The notes under the pieces are model-generated. The model was not told the origin of the DNA, searched no databases, and saw only the letters and a program-made list of their open reading frames with translations. Shown one piece after another: positions 7,159-15,866 of a DNA stretch of 54,644 bases; the first letter of the stretch is position 1; each line of letters starts with the position of its first letter. The position numbers and the translations under genes were made by a program. Source of the stretch: Pelotomaculum sp. GTDB lineage: Bacteria; Bacillota; Desulfotomaculia; Desulfotomaculales; Pelotomaculaceae. The stretch is from the NCBI GenBank assembly GCA_018435055.1, contig JAHDOA010000021.1, forward strand, positions 1 through 54,644, in the 5' to 3' direction.

Positions 7159-10002
7159 ATGAAAACGCTCGGAATCGATATTGAAACATTTTCAAGTGCT
7201 GACCTTAAAAAGACTGGTGTTTACAAATATAGTGAATCACCCGATTTTGAAATACTCCTGTTTGGCTACAGCGTGGATGGCGGTGAGGTTCAGGTAGTGG
7301 ATTTTACCGCCGGTGAAAAGTTGCCGGATGAAATAACACATGCGCTGACTGACCCCGGTGTTACCAAGTGGGCATTTAACAGCCAATTCGAACGCATCTG
7401 TTTATCCCGCTGGTTGGGACTTCAATATCTCGACCCAAGGCAATGGCGCTGCACCATGGTTTGGTCGGCCTATATGGGACTGCCCCTTTCTTTAGAAGGA
7501 GTGGGTGCGGTATTGGGGCTGGAGAAGCAAAAGCTGTCGGAAGGTAAAGATTTAATCCGCTACTTTTGCACCCCGTGTAAACCTACCATTGCTAACGGTA
7601 AGCGAACAAGGAATCTGCCCATCCATGACCCGGTTAAGTGGGAACAGTTTAAAGCCTACAACCGCCGGGATGTGGAGGTGGAAATAGCCATCCAGGAAAG
7701 GCTGGCCAAGTATCCCGTGCCGGAGGGCATTTGGGACGAGTTCCACCTGGATCAGGAAATAAACGACCGGGGTGTGGCCTTGGATATGACCCTTGTCCAG
7801 GCGGCCATTAAAGTTGATGGGCTTACCCGCTCTGAACTACTAGGGAGAATGGGAGAACTAACTGACCTTGATAATCCCAATTCCGTACAACAGTTAAAGG
7901 AATGGCTAGCTGACCAAGGACTTGAAACAGATACCCTGGGCAAAAAGGCGGTGGCGGAATTATTGGAAATAGCACCTAAACCGCTGGATGAGGTGCTACA
8001 ACTTCGTCAGCAGCTTGCCAAATCATCAGTGAAAAAGTATCAGGCCATGGAAAATGTGGTCTGCTCAGATAATCGCACCCGTGGAATATTTCAGTTTTAC
8101 GGGGCCAATCGAACCGGCAGGTGGTGTCTGACGGGTGATCATGAAGTACTGACAAAAGATGGTTGGCAGCGTTTGGATGAATGGGGCGGAGGCGAAATAG
8201 CTTGTTGGAATCCAAAAGGTGAGATTGTTTCCTTTCAAAAATCTGAAAAGGTTCAATTCAATTATGACGGGGATTTATACCACTATTTTGATAAACGGAT
8301 TTCCCAGATCAGTACCCCGGAACACAAAATGTATGTCAAACGGCACTACGGCGGGGTCTGGCAAACCGACATCGTGGAAAACATGGCAACCTACCGTCCA
8401 AGCATACCCTTCACTGGATTTCGTACTGTAAATTCCAGTTTAGAACATCAACAACTTCGTGTTCTCATCATGGTTCAAGGGGACGGGCATTACGTTCCAG
8501 ATGGCGGCATAAAGCTTAAATTTGTCAAACTGCGGAAAATTGAACGTTGCCGTTGTTTGTTGCGCCGGGCTGAAATCACGTATACCGAAACAAAGCAAAA
8601 GGCCGGCCACAAAATGGCATCGTTGTTTACGATAAACGCCCGGCATGTGCCATTGTGGCTACGTCTGTTTCGCAAAAAGACCTTTGGTTCATGGCTATTT
8701 GATGAGAGTCCTGATGTGTTCTTTGATGAGCTAGTTCACTGGGACGGATACCAAAGTGCTAAAAACAGCATCCAATACAGCACCACTAACAAGAAAAATG
8801 CCGATATGGTTCAAGCCTTTGCACATTTAAGTGGCAGAAGCGCACTAATCCGGACAAAGGATCGAAGCGACAAAAATTGGAGCACTTATTATGTAGTAGA
8901 CATCTGGCTTACACCAAAGAACTGCCATGAAATTAAAACAAAACCACAAATGCAGCACTACACCGGCAGGGTCTATTGTGCAGTGACGTCAACTGGTTAT
9001 TTCCTTGTTCGCCGTGATGGGAAGGTATGGGTCACAGGCAACTCCGGTAGACTCCTGCAGCCACAAAATTTACCAAGGAATAGCATGCCCGATTTGGCGC
9101 AGGCGAGGGGCTTGGTGCGCTCTGGTAATTTTACCGCTTTGGAAATGCTCTACGATTCGGTGCCGGAAGTGTTGTCGCAATTAATCCGCACAGCTTTCAT
9201 TCCCAAACCCGGTTATAAATTCATCGTTGCCGACTTCTCATCAATTGAACGAGTAGTACTGGCTTGGCTCGCCGGGGAGCAGTGGGTGCTGGATGCCTAT
9301 GCTGCTAAAAAGGATTTATACATCGCCACCGCCAGTCAGATGTTCGGTGTGCCTATTACAGATAAAAAAGATCCGCTCCGCCAGAAGGGTAAAATAGCGG
9401 ATTTGGCCTGTGGTTATGGCGGCTCGGTGGGTGCGCTCACGGCCATGGGTGCTTTGGAAATGGGCCTGATGGAGGATGAACTCAAACCCCTGGTTACAGC
9501 ATGGCGAGCCGCCAACCCCAACATCGTCCGCTTTTGGTGGGACGTTGACCGGGCGGCATTAACCGCAGTTCGGGAACGCACCACCACAGAAACCCACGGT
9601 ATCCGTTTTGCTTATCAAAGCGGAATGCTGTTTATCACCTTGTCTTCTGGCAGACGGCTGGCCTATGTGAAACCTCGCATTGGTATTAACCGCTTTGGCT
9701 CGGACAGTGTGACTTATGAAGGTGTTGGTGCGGCTAAGAAGTGGGAGCGGCTGGAAACATACGGTGCGAAAATTGTCGAAAACATTATTCAGGCGATCAG
9801 CCGGGATCTTTTAAGTTATGCCATGCAGAACCTGCGGCATTTGCCTATCGTGATGCACATTCACGATGAAATTGTCATCGAAGCCGATCGGCGAATGTTA
9901 ACTGAGACGGTATGCGAACGGATGGGCCAAACCCCGCCTTGGGCCAAGGGATTATTGCTCCGGGCGGAGGGCTTCGAATGTGATTTTTATCAGAAGGATT
10001 AA
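7159..10002 (+). CDS. Phage family A DNA polymerase with an in-frame intein
   Basis: A 947-residue precursor of a replicative polymerase. The N-terminal 3'-5' exonuclease is marked by DIE (residues 7-9), WAFNSQFE and YNRRDVEVE. The polymerase domain has motif A (ADFSSIERVVLAWL, Asp near 692), motif B (QKGKIADLACGYG, Lys near 743) and motif C (HIHDEIVIE, HDE at 902-904). The conserved stretch RTGRW/SGRLLQPQNLPR is interrupted by 306 residues of intein (323-628). Removing it leaves 641 residues, the normal size for phage polymerases of this type. ATG 7159 follows AAAGGAGA, which excludes an upstream in-frame start. All catalytic residues are present in the exteins. Confidence 0.93.
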   Translation: MKTLGIDIETFSSADLKKTGVYKYSESPDFEILLFGYSVDGGEVQVVDFTAGEKLPDEITHALTDPGVTKWAFNSQFERICLSRWLGLQYLDPRQWRCTMVWSAYMGLPLSLEGVGAVLGLEKQKLSEGKDLIRYFCTPCKPTIANGKRTRNLPIHDPVKWEQFKAYNRRDVEVEIAIQERLAKYPVPEGIWDEFHLDQEINDRGVALDMTLVQAAIKVDGLTRSELLGRMGELTDLDNPNSVQQLKEWLADQGLETDTLGKKAVAELLEIAPKPLDEVLQLRQQLAKSSVKKYQAMENVVCSDNRTRGIFQFYGANRTGRWCLTGDHEVLTKDGWQRLDEWGGGEIACWNPKGEIVSFQKSEKVQFNYDGDLYHYFDKRISQISTPEHKMYVKRHYGGVWQTDIVENMATYRPSIPFTGFRTVNSSLEHQQLRVLIMVQGDGHYVPDGGIKLKFVKLRKIERCRCLLRRAEITYTETKQKAGHKMASLFTINARHVPLWLRLFRKKTFGSWLFDESPDVFFDELVHWDGYQSAKNSIQYSTTNKKNADMVQAFAHLSGRSALIRTKDRSDKNWSTYYVVDIWLTPKNCHEIKTKPQMQHYTGRVYCAVTSTGYFLVRRDGKVWVTGNSGRLLQPQNLPRNSMPDLAQARGLVRSGNFTALEMLYDSVPEVLSQLIRTAFIPKPGYKFIVADFSSIERVVLAWLAGEQWVLDAYAAKKDLYIATASQMFGVPITDKKDPLRQKGKIADLACGYGGSVGALTAMGALEMGLMEDELKPLVTAWRAANPNIVRFWWDVDRAALTAVRERTTTETHGIRFAYQSGMLFITLSSGRRLAYVKPRIGINRFGSDSVTYEGVGAAKKWERLETYGAKIVENIIQAISRDLLSYAMQNLRHLPIVMHIHDEIVIEADRRMLTETVCERMGQTPPWAKGLLLRAEGFECDFYQKD
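8125..9042 (+). other. Intein with degenerate LAGLIDADG endonuclease
   Basis: A 306-residue insertion. It begins at Cys (CLTGDHEVLTKDGW, block A) and has block B STPEHKMYV with the TxxH signature. A LAGLIDADG-like helix LRVLIMVQGDG follows, then a weaker second one near FFDELVHWDGY. Block F is RVYCAVTSTGYFLV, and the end is VWVTGN followed by extein Ser. The penultimate residue is Gly rather than His, which occurs in some active inteins. The insertion point lies in a highly conserved polymerase motif, the usual kind of homing site. Splicing is expected but not proven. Confidence 0.93.
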
Positions 10003-10047
10003 CTACGGATTTTAGCTGGTACTTGTCCTTTAGATAGTAGGGGCTGA

Positions 10048-10113
10048 ATGTTGCTGGTAACAGAAAAATTAATTTTTATTAACGATACAACAAAATCATG
10101 TTACCAGCAACAT
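10048..10113. repeat. 15-bp perfect inverted repeat behind the polymerase
   Basis: ATGTTGCTGGTAACA (10048-10062) and its exact complement (10099-10113) flank a 36-nt AT-rich spacer. There is no T-run, so it is not a simple terminator. It may be a protein-binding site, an origin element or a cruciform. No gene is visible in 10003-10176. Confidence 0.7.
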
Positions 10114-10176
10114 CGGGTAACAGTGGGGGTTCGAATCAATGTGTTTTTCGGCTTATAGATAAGGACGACAAATGGG

Positions 10177-10264
10177 GTACTCAAAACCATCAAAAATGTC
10201 CTGTGTATGTTAGGAGGCCAGTTGCCAAACCACGGCTTACTGTCCTGTGAATAGTGAAGGAGGT
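10177..10264 (+). promoter_or_regulatory. Third and fourth copies of the TGTCCTGTG leader element
   Basis: Copy 3 keeps GTACTCAAA, 11 variable bases and TGTCCTGTG (10197-10205), followed by AGGAGG. Copy 4 (TGTCCTGTG at 10241-10249, no GTACTCAAA) ends in AAGGAGG, the ribosome site for ATG 10274. Between them a 10-codon frame starts TTG after the first AGGAGG and stops at TAG inside copy 4, so a leader peptide is possible. Copies 1 and 2 are at 4826-4920. Confidence 0.5.
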
Positions 10265-10273
10265 ATTAGACCT

Positions 10274-10531
10274 ATGTTTTATGTGAAAGCGCAGCTTAGT
10301 GATGAAGTGGAGATTGCTGTAGAGATTCATGATGACAATGTGTTTTGCATTTGCCCCGGTTGTGGGCGTGAAGTGGAAATTGACCTTGCAGAGATATTTA
10401 GTACCGGTGACAGCGACCTGTATGGCACGGAAGTATTTTGCTCGGAGTGCAGCCGGGCCAGATTGGAGGGAGATAGATGGAGTGGCGTAACAGTGAAGGT
10501 TACCCCGACCCTACACCATACGAAGCCCTAA
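10274..10531 (+). CDS. Small zinc-ribbon protein
   Basis: An 85-residue acidic protein with two CxxC pairs, CPGCGREVEI near residue 29 and CSECSRARLE near residue 58, spaced as in a zinc ribbon. ATG 10274 with GGAGGT 9 nt upstream is preferred over an upstream GTG that lies inside the leader element. It overlaps the following gene by 55 bp in another frame. The likely role is nucleic-acid or protein binding; no family is recognised. Confidence 0.65.
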   Translation: MFYVKAQLSDEVEIAVEIHDDNVFCICPGCGREVEIDLAEIFSTGDSDLYGTEVFCSECSRARLEGDRWSGVTVKVTPTLHHTKP

Positions 10532-10884
10532 AAGCAGTCAAGGTTTATCGACCTATGGTGTACATCTGCTCGCCTTTCGCCGGGGACACAGAGCGGAACA
10601 TCGAACGGGCCAGAGGTTATTGCAGATTGGCGGTCAGCCGGGGGTGCATCCCCCTGGCCCCGCACCTGCACTACCCGCAGTTTATGGATGATGGGGACAG
10701 GCAGCAGCGGGAGTTGGGCCTTTGGTTTGCTTTAATCCTGCTCGGAAAATGTGATGAACTTTGGGTGTTTGGCAGCCACCTCAGTAGCGGCATGGCTGCT
10801 GAAATCGCTAGAGCGGAACGGCGGGGCATGCCTATTAGGTACTTTGACAGTAAAGGTGAGGGGGTCGGGAGATGTACGGTTTAG
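10477..10884 (+). CDS. DUF4406-like / nucleoside 2-deoxyribosyltransferase-fold protein
   Basis: A 135-residue protein with the pattern of DUF4406-type members of the nucleoside deoxyribosyltransferase fold: VYICSPFAGD near the N-terminus, the middle block IPLAPHLHYPQFM, then DELWVFGSHLSSGMAAEIARA, where S/GM and E are the usual conserved residues. Family members act on, or bind, nucleotides, and phage copies sit in replication modules. The exact substrate is unknown. GGAGGGAGAT precedes ATG 10477. A weak hairpin (GCTCA/TGAGC near 10891) follows before the next gene. Confidence 0.7.
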   Translation: MEWRNSEGYPDPTPYEALKAVKVYRPMVYICSPFAGDTERNIERARGYCRLAVSRGCIPLAPHLHYPQFMDDGDRQQRELGLWFALILLGKCDELWVFGSHLSSGMAAEIARAERRGMPIRYFDSKGEGVGRCTV

Positions 10885-10929
10885 TTAGAAGCTCATTTTT
10901 GAGCATTAGGTTTTTTCGGGGGTGGTTCC

Positions 10930-13290
10930 ATGCGTGATCTAAAAATCGCCTACGGTAGCAGCCGCTTTGCCAAGAAGTGGTCGAATAAAACCATTACTTT
11001 CGATGAACTATGCAAGCGCCTGGAAACCACCATTCGCACTTCCGAGACGGTGGAGGAATATCCCAACTTACCGAAAGGCGAAAGAGATCTGGCCAAGGAT
11101 AAAGGCGGGCATGTCGGGGGTTGGCTTAAAAAAGGTAGGCGCAAGCGGGAAACAGTAAAATGCCGCTCCATGTTAACCCTTGATGGAGATAAGGTGGATA
11201 AAGATTTCATCGGGCGCTATGAACAAGAAAACAAATATGCATCTTGCCTTTACACTACCCACGGCCATACCCCTGAAGCACCAAGAGTAAGAATTGTGGT
11301 GCCGCTTACCAGGGATATAACTTCAGACGAGTATGCAGCGATTACCAGATATTTTGCAGCTGAGTGGGGCATTGACCAGTTTGATGAATGCTCCTACCGG
11401 CCACACCAATTAATGTATTGGCCCACGACACCCAGCAACGGTGAGTATATCTTCAAGCGGTTTGATGGTGAGTGGCTTGACCCGGATGAATATTTGGAGA
11501 TGCATCCTGAGTGGCGGGATTGCTCTATGCTCCCTACTTCCTCACGGGAAAGTGCGGTAATTGACCGGGAGATTAAACACCTGGCTGATCCGCTGGAAAA
11601 GGAAGGCCTCATCGGGGCTTTCTGCCGGACGTACAGCATTGCCGACGCCATTATGACTTTCCTATCCGATGTGTATGAGCCAACAACTATGGACGGGCGC
11701 TATGATTACATTCCTGCCGACAGTTCAGCTGGTGTGGTGGTTTACGATGATAAATTCATATATTCCCATCATGCCACCGACCCAGTGTGCGGGCAGCTGT
11801 TAAATGCCTTTGACCTAGTGCGTTTACACAAGTTTGGCAGTAAGGATGACAAGGCCCCGGCGGACGCCCCGGTTACTGACCTTCCTTCATATAAGGAGAT
11901 GATGGAATTTGCTTCAAAGGATGAGCAGGTGAAGCTACTGTTGGTGAAAGAGCGGCATGCACAAGCGGGAGCAGATTTCGTTGCGGAAGATTGGCAGAAA
12001 AAATTGGTTTATGAACGCCGCTCCACCGTGTTAAAAAATAGTCTGCACAACATTACGCTGATTTTGCAAAATGACCCCAACCTAAAAGCACTGGTGTTCA
12101 ACCAGCAGCTTGACGGTATAGAAATTAAGGGTGCAGTGCCCTGGGAGCATCCTTCAAAATATTGGCGGGATGCGGACGATGCTCAGCTTATCAGCTACGT
12201 TGATTCCCATTATGGCACATTTTCATCGAGGAATTATGAGCTGGCTATCACCAAGGTGACCGATGACCGCTCATACCATCCCATTCGTGAATTTCTAGCA
12301 GAGTTGCCTAAGTGGGATAAAGTGCCCAGGGTAGATACCCTTTTGGTTGATTATCTTGGGGCGGAGGATAACGCCTATGTCAGAGCGGTAACCAGAAAAA
12401 CACTCTGTGCTGCTATTTGCCGGGTGCTCACCCCCGGATGCAAGTTTGACCACATGCTGGTGCTAAACGGTCCCCAAGGTGTGGGTAAATCAACTCTAAT
12501 CGCCAGATTAGCTGGGGAGTGGTTCTCAGATAGCTTAAGCCTTAGCGACACCAAGGACAAGACCGCTGCTGAAAAACTGCAGGGCTACTGGATTTTGGAG
12601 ATCGGTGAGCTGGCTGGGCTCCGAAAAGCCGAGGTGGAAACCCTACGTTCTTTCCTTTCTCGTCAAAATGACATCTACCGGGCGGCCTTTGGCAAACGGG
12701 CCACACCCCATCTGCGCCAGTGCATCTTTTTCGGTACCACCAATGCAGATTCCGGCTACCTACGAGACATTACCGGTAACCGCCGCTTCTGGCCTGTGAA
12801 AACCCCCGGCGGTAGCAGCAAACATTCCTGGGAGTTGACCGCGGAGGACATAGAGCAGATTTGGGCTGAAGCTTTGGTATATGTTAACGCCGGTGAAAAG
12901 CTGTATCTTGACGCTTCTATGGAAGAGCTAGCCATGGCCCAGCAGCAGGAGGCCTTGGAGTCAGATGAACGTGAAGGGCTTGTCAGAGATTTTTTAGATA
13001 CCCTCTTACCGGATAACTGGGATGAGATGGATTTATTTGCACGGAGGAACTTTCTAAGCGGTAATGAGTTTGGTGACATTGGGCGTGTTGGCACTGTGAA
13101 ACGGGAGAGGGTTTGCAATATGGAAATTTGGTGTGAGTGCTTCGGTAAAGAAAGAGCAAATCTGAAGCGGGCTGATTCCAATGAACTGTTCGCCATTCTA
13201 CAGAAACTGGGCTGGAAGCGACTGCCTAAAAAAGAGCGGACAACACTGTACGGGCCGCAGTATGTTTTCGTTCCTAAAGAAAGGTTTTAG
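10930..13290 (+). CDS. VapE-family primase-helicase
   Basis: A 786-residue replication protein. The N-terminal 200 residues resemble an archaeo-eukaryotic type primase (MLTLDGDKVD, then HGHTPEAPRVRIVVPL and YRPHQLMYWP). The C-terminal half is the VapE/P4 alpha superfamily 3 helicase: Walker A GPQGVGKST from residue 514, Walker B-like WILEIGEL, sensor FFGTTN and the arginine segment ITGNRRFWPVK. It probably primes and unwinds phage DNA at the origin together with the polymerase. GGGGGTGG precedes ATG 10930. The AT-rich repeat region directly downstream is the best origin candidate in the window. Confidence 0.88.
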   Translation: MRDLKIAYGSSRFAKKWSNKTITFDELCKRLETTIRTSETVEEYPNLPKGERDLAKDKGGHVGGWLKKGRRKRETVKCRSMLTLDGDKVDKDFIGRYEQENKYASCLYTTHGHTPEAPRVRIVVPLTRDITSDEYAAITRYFAAEWGIDQFDECSYRPHQLMYWPTTPSNGEYIFKRFDGEWLDPDEYLEMHPEWRDCSMLPTSSRESAVIDREIKHLADPLEKEGLIGAFCRTYSIADAIMTFLSDVYEPTTMDGRYDYIPADSSAGVVVYDDKFIYSHHATDPVCGQLLNAFDLVRLHKFGSKDDKAPADAPVTDLPSYKEMMEFASKDEQVKLLLVKERHAQAGADFVAEDWQKKLVYERRSTVLKNSLHNITLILQNDPNLKALVFNQQLDGIEIKGAVPWEHPSKYWRDADDAQLISYVDSHYGTFSSRNYELAITKVTDDRSYHPIREFLAELPKWDKVPRVDTLLVDYLGAEDNAYVRAVTRKTLCAAICRVLTPGCKFDHMLVLNGPQGVGKSTLIARLAGEWFSDSLSLSDTKDKTAAEKLQGYWILEIGELAGLRKAEVETLRSFLSRQNDIYRAAFGKRATPHLRQCIFFGTTNADSGYLRDITGNRRFWPVKTPGGSSKHSWELTAEDIEQIWAEALVYVNAGEKLYLDASMEELAMAQQQEALESDEREGLVRDFLDTLLPDNWDEMDLFARRNFLSGNEFGDIGRVGTVKRERVCNMEIWCECFGKERANLKRADSNELFAILQKLGWKRLPKKERTTLYGPQYVFVPKERF

Positions 13291-13542
13291 GCACGATTGG
13301 TTCCTGCGGGCTGTTGCCCAACTCAAAAACTGTTCCAACCAAAAAGGGAAAAGAACATTTCCAGGAACAGCCCGCAGGACGCAACAACTAAGCCCTAAAT
13401 ACCATTATGTTCTTATGTTCTTAATATCTATCTAATGGTAGATATATAAGGAATATACCAGATATAGGTATATATACAGTATATATAACATATATACGGA
13501 TTTTATGGTTTTTAAGGTTTTGGGAACAAAGGAGTTGATGAA
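13291..13542. other. AT-rich repeat region, candidate replication origin
   Basis: There is no credible gene here. A 14-bp perfect inverted repeat TCCTGCGGGCTGTT (13302-13315 with 13366-13379) is followed by TACCATTA/TAATGGTA (13400-13407 with 13433-13440). Then come about 65 bp made almost wholly of TATA-rich short repeats (13441-13500). The combination of stem structures and an easily melted tract next to the primase-helicase gene is typical of phage origins; the assignment is inference. Confidence 0.45.
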
Positions 13543-14058
13543 ATGAAAGACAGTGCATATCTTGCCAGATGTCATAAACGATTAAAAGAATGGGGTGCAC
13601 CTCTGCAGGACTGGTATTGCGTAGGTGTGATGGATACAGAAGAGGACTCAGGCGGCTCCTTTACCTGTGAACTATGCGGATGTTCAAGGGTCAGGTTTGT
13701 CCATGAGATGAGCCACAAGCAGTATTTTGAAGATGTCAGTGTGGGCTGTATCTGCGCCGGTATTATGGAAGGTAGCATTCTGGCTGCCAAGGAAAGGGAG
13801 CGTTTGATAAAAAATAGAGCGAGACGGAGAAGCAACTTTGTCCGCCGCAAGTGGAAGGAAAACCGCCGGGGTGAGTACCGGCTTAAATATAAAGGTGACT
13901 GGATTTTAATTTACGGTAGTGATCAGGGTCGATATGAGGTTAGCTACGATGGTAAATCTGTGCGGCAGTATAAAGGCAAACCCATTACCAATTTCCTCTC
14001 TGCGATCTATGCTGCTTTTGACCTGGTAGACCCACCGATTAGGGGGCAAAGGTTATGA
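13543..14058 (+). CDS. Hypothetical cysteine-rich phage protein
   Basis: A 171-residue basic protein. CELCGCSRVRFVHEMSH followed by GCICAGIME gives six cysteines and two histidines in a compact N-terminal segment, suggesting zinc binding. The middle is strongly basic (NRARRRSNFVRRKWKENRRG), consistent with nucleic-acid binding. GGAGTTGATGAA precedes ATG 13543. It overlaps the VRR-NUC gene by 4 bp (ATGA). I recognise no named family; the setting suggests an accessory replication or recombination role. Confidence 0.7.
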   Translation: MKDSAYLARCHKRLKEWGAPLQDWYCVGVMDTEEDSGGSFTCELCGCSRVRFVHEMSHKQYFEDVSVGCICAGIMEGSILAAKERERLIKNRARRRSNFVRRKWKENRRGEYRLKYKGDWILIYGSDQGRYEVSYDGKSVRQYKGKPITNFLSAIYAAFDLVDPPIRGQRL

Positions 14059-14336
14059 GGGAGAAGGTGCTAGAACAAAAGTTAGTCAAGGCAGTTAAAG
14101 CAGCGGGAGGCATAGCACCAAAATTTATCAGTCCAGGTTTAGCCGGTATGCCGGATCGCCTGGTGCTATTACCGGAAGGTAAAATAGCTTTCATTGAGGT
14201 CAAGGGCTATGGTATAAAACCACGGCCTTTGCAGATAAAAAGACATGGGATGTTACGGCAGCTGGGTTTTAAGGTTTATGTTTTGGACGAGCAGCGGCGG
14301 ATTGGGGGAATTTTAAATGAAATACAGGCCCCATGA
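14055..14336 (+). CDS. VRR-NUC domain nuclease
   Basis: A 93-residue single-domain VRR-NUC protein, the phage-type PD-(D/E)XK nuclease. The pattern GGIAPKFISPGLAGMPDRL followed by IAFIEVKGYG and a C-terminal LGFKVYVLDE is diagnostic, with the catalytic D and ExK visible. Holliday-junction-type substrates are known for relatives. It overlaps both neighbours (4 bp before, 20 bp after), so it is translated as part of the unit with the SNF2 helicase; the pair is a standard Firmicutes phage cassette. Confidence 0.88.
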   Translation: MREKVLEQKLVKAVKAAGGIAPKFISPGLAGMPDRLVLLPEGKIAFIEVKGYGIKPRPLQIKRHGMLRQLGFKVYVLDEQRRIGGILNEIQAP

Positions 14337-15669
14337 TTATCAGAAGTACACCACCGAATTTATATTAACCCATCCCCAGTCCGCCATATTCCTTGATTGC
14401 GGCTTAGGCAAGACGGTGATTACCCTCACCGCCTTATACTACCTGCTGTTTGATAGTTTTGAAATCAGGAAGGTGCTTGTAATCTGCCCCCTGCGGGTGG
14501 GAGCAGTGTGGGTGGAGGAAATAAACAAATGGCAGCATCTAAATATGCTAAGGTTTGCTGTTGCCATCGGCACCGAGGCACAGAGAAAAGCGGCATTAAT
14601 GCAAAAGGCCGACATCTACATCATCAATCGAGAGAATGTGGACTGGTTAGTTAATAAAAGCGGGCTGCCCTTCGATTACGACATGGTGGTGGTGGATGAG
14701 CTCAGTTCCTTTAAATCCCACCAGGCCAAACGGTTTAAAAGCCTGATGAAGGTGCGGCCCAAGGTAAAAAGGATAGTGGGACTCACCGGTACACCATCGA
14801 CCAACGGCTTAATGGACTTGTGGGCAGAATTCCGGCTACTGGATATGGGCCACAGACTAGGCCGCTTTATTGGGAGATATAGAGAGGACTACTTTGTACC
14901 GGATAAAAGGAATCAGCAAATCGTGTTCAGCTATAAGCCCAAGCCCGGTGCCGAGGACGCCATCTACCGGCGGATCTCCGATATCACCATCAGTATGAAG
15001 AACACCGACTATTTGAAGTTGCCGGAACTGGTGATGAACGAAGTAACCGTTAAACTATCGGACAAAGAGGCGGACTACTACCAGACACTACAGCAAGAGT
15101 TAGTGCTGCCGCTACAGGGGAAAGAGATTGATGCCGTCAATGCCGCTGCCCTGTCCGGTAAATTACTGCAGATGGCCAACGGGGCTGTATACGATGAAGA
15201 TGGTGCCGTGGTGCAGATACATGACCGTAAGCTGGATGCACTGGAAGATTTAATCGAAGCGGCCAACGGGAAACCAGTTTTAATCGCTTACTGGTTCAAG
15301 CATGACCTACAGCGGATATTAAAGCGGTTCCCGGCAGTTAAGCTGGATGATACCGATTCCATTAAGCGGTGGAATGAGGGAGAAATCCCGGTGGCCGTTA
15401 TTCATCCCGCCTCCGCTGGCCACGGGCTGAACCTGCAAGCGGGTGGAAGCACTTTAATCTGGTTTGGTCTTACCTGGAGCCTGGAACTTTACCAACAAAC
15501 CAATGCACGGCTGTGGCGGCAGGGCCAGAAGGACACGGTTGTCATTCACCACATCATTACCCAGGACACTATTGATGAAGATGTCATGGGTGCTTTGAAA
15601 AGAAAAGATAAAACCCAAAACGCACTTATTGAAGCGGTAAAGGCGAGGATTTATCAGGAGGTGTGCTAA
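14317..15669 (+). CDS. SNF2-family DEAD/DEAH helicase
   Basis: A 450-residue superfamily 2 ATPase. Walker A is DCGLGKTVIT near residue 28, the DEAH-box equivalent is VVDELSSFKS near 128, motif III is GLTGTP, and motif VI is QTNARLWRQGQ near 400. This short form without extra domains is usual in siphophages and is believed to remodel DNA during replication or recombination with the VRR-NUC nuclease encoded just upstream. GGGGGAA precedes ATG 14317 inside the previous gene. Confidence 0.9.
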   Translation: MKYRPHDYQKYTTEFILTHPQSAIFLDCGLGKTVITLTALYYLLFDSFEIRKVLVICPLRVGAVWVEEINKWQHLNMLRFAVAIGTEAQRKAALMQKADIYIINRENVDWLVNKSGLPFDYDMVVVDELSSFKSHQAKRFKSLMKVRPKVKRIVGLTGTPSTNGLMDLWAEFRLLDMGHRLGRFIGRYREDYFVPDKRNQQIVFSYKPKPGAEDAIYRRISDITISMKNTDYLKLPELVMNEVTVKLSDKEADYYQTLQQELVLPLQGKEIDAVNAAALSGKLLQMANGAVYDEDGAVVQIHDRKLDALEDLIEAANGKPVLIAYWFKHDLQRILKRFPAVKLDDTDSIKRWNEGEIPVAVIHPASAGHGLNLQAGGSTLIWFGLTWSLELYQQTNARLWRQGQKDTVVIHHIITQDTIDEDVMGALKRKDKTQNALIEAVKARIYQEVC

Positions 15670-15671
15670 TT

Positions 15672-15866
15672 ATGGAAGATTGCTTTGCTTACAAACGAAA
15701 TAGCTGCACGGCCTTAAAGGTGAAACAATGCGAAGGCTGCAGTTTTTATAAAACCAAGGAGCAGTTTGAATTGGATCAAGAGAAGGCGCTGGAGCGGATT
15801 CGGAGTCTGGATGTGGAGAGGCAGGAACATATTTTTGAAAAATATTACGGGGGTGAAAAAGCATGA
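15672..15866 (+). CDS. Small cysteine-rich phage protein
   Basis: A 64-residue protein. The N-terminal half has four cysteines (EDCFAYKRNSCTALKVKQCE, then GCSFYKT), a probable zinc-binding knot common in Clostridial phage proteins found before the DUF1492 gene. The C-terminal half is a charged helix. AGGAGGTG lies 9 nt before ATG 15672, preferred to the in-frame GTG at 15663. It overlaps the next gene by 4 bp. Confidence 0.7.
   Translation: MEDCFAYKRNSCTALKVKQCEGCSFYKTKEQFELDQEKALERIRSLDVERQEHIFEKYYGGEKA

Noticed and set aside
13400-13500. TATA-rich repeats as a CRISPR array
   Set aside because: No repeat-spacer periodicity, and the units are far too short; origin-like melting sequence fits better.
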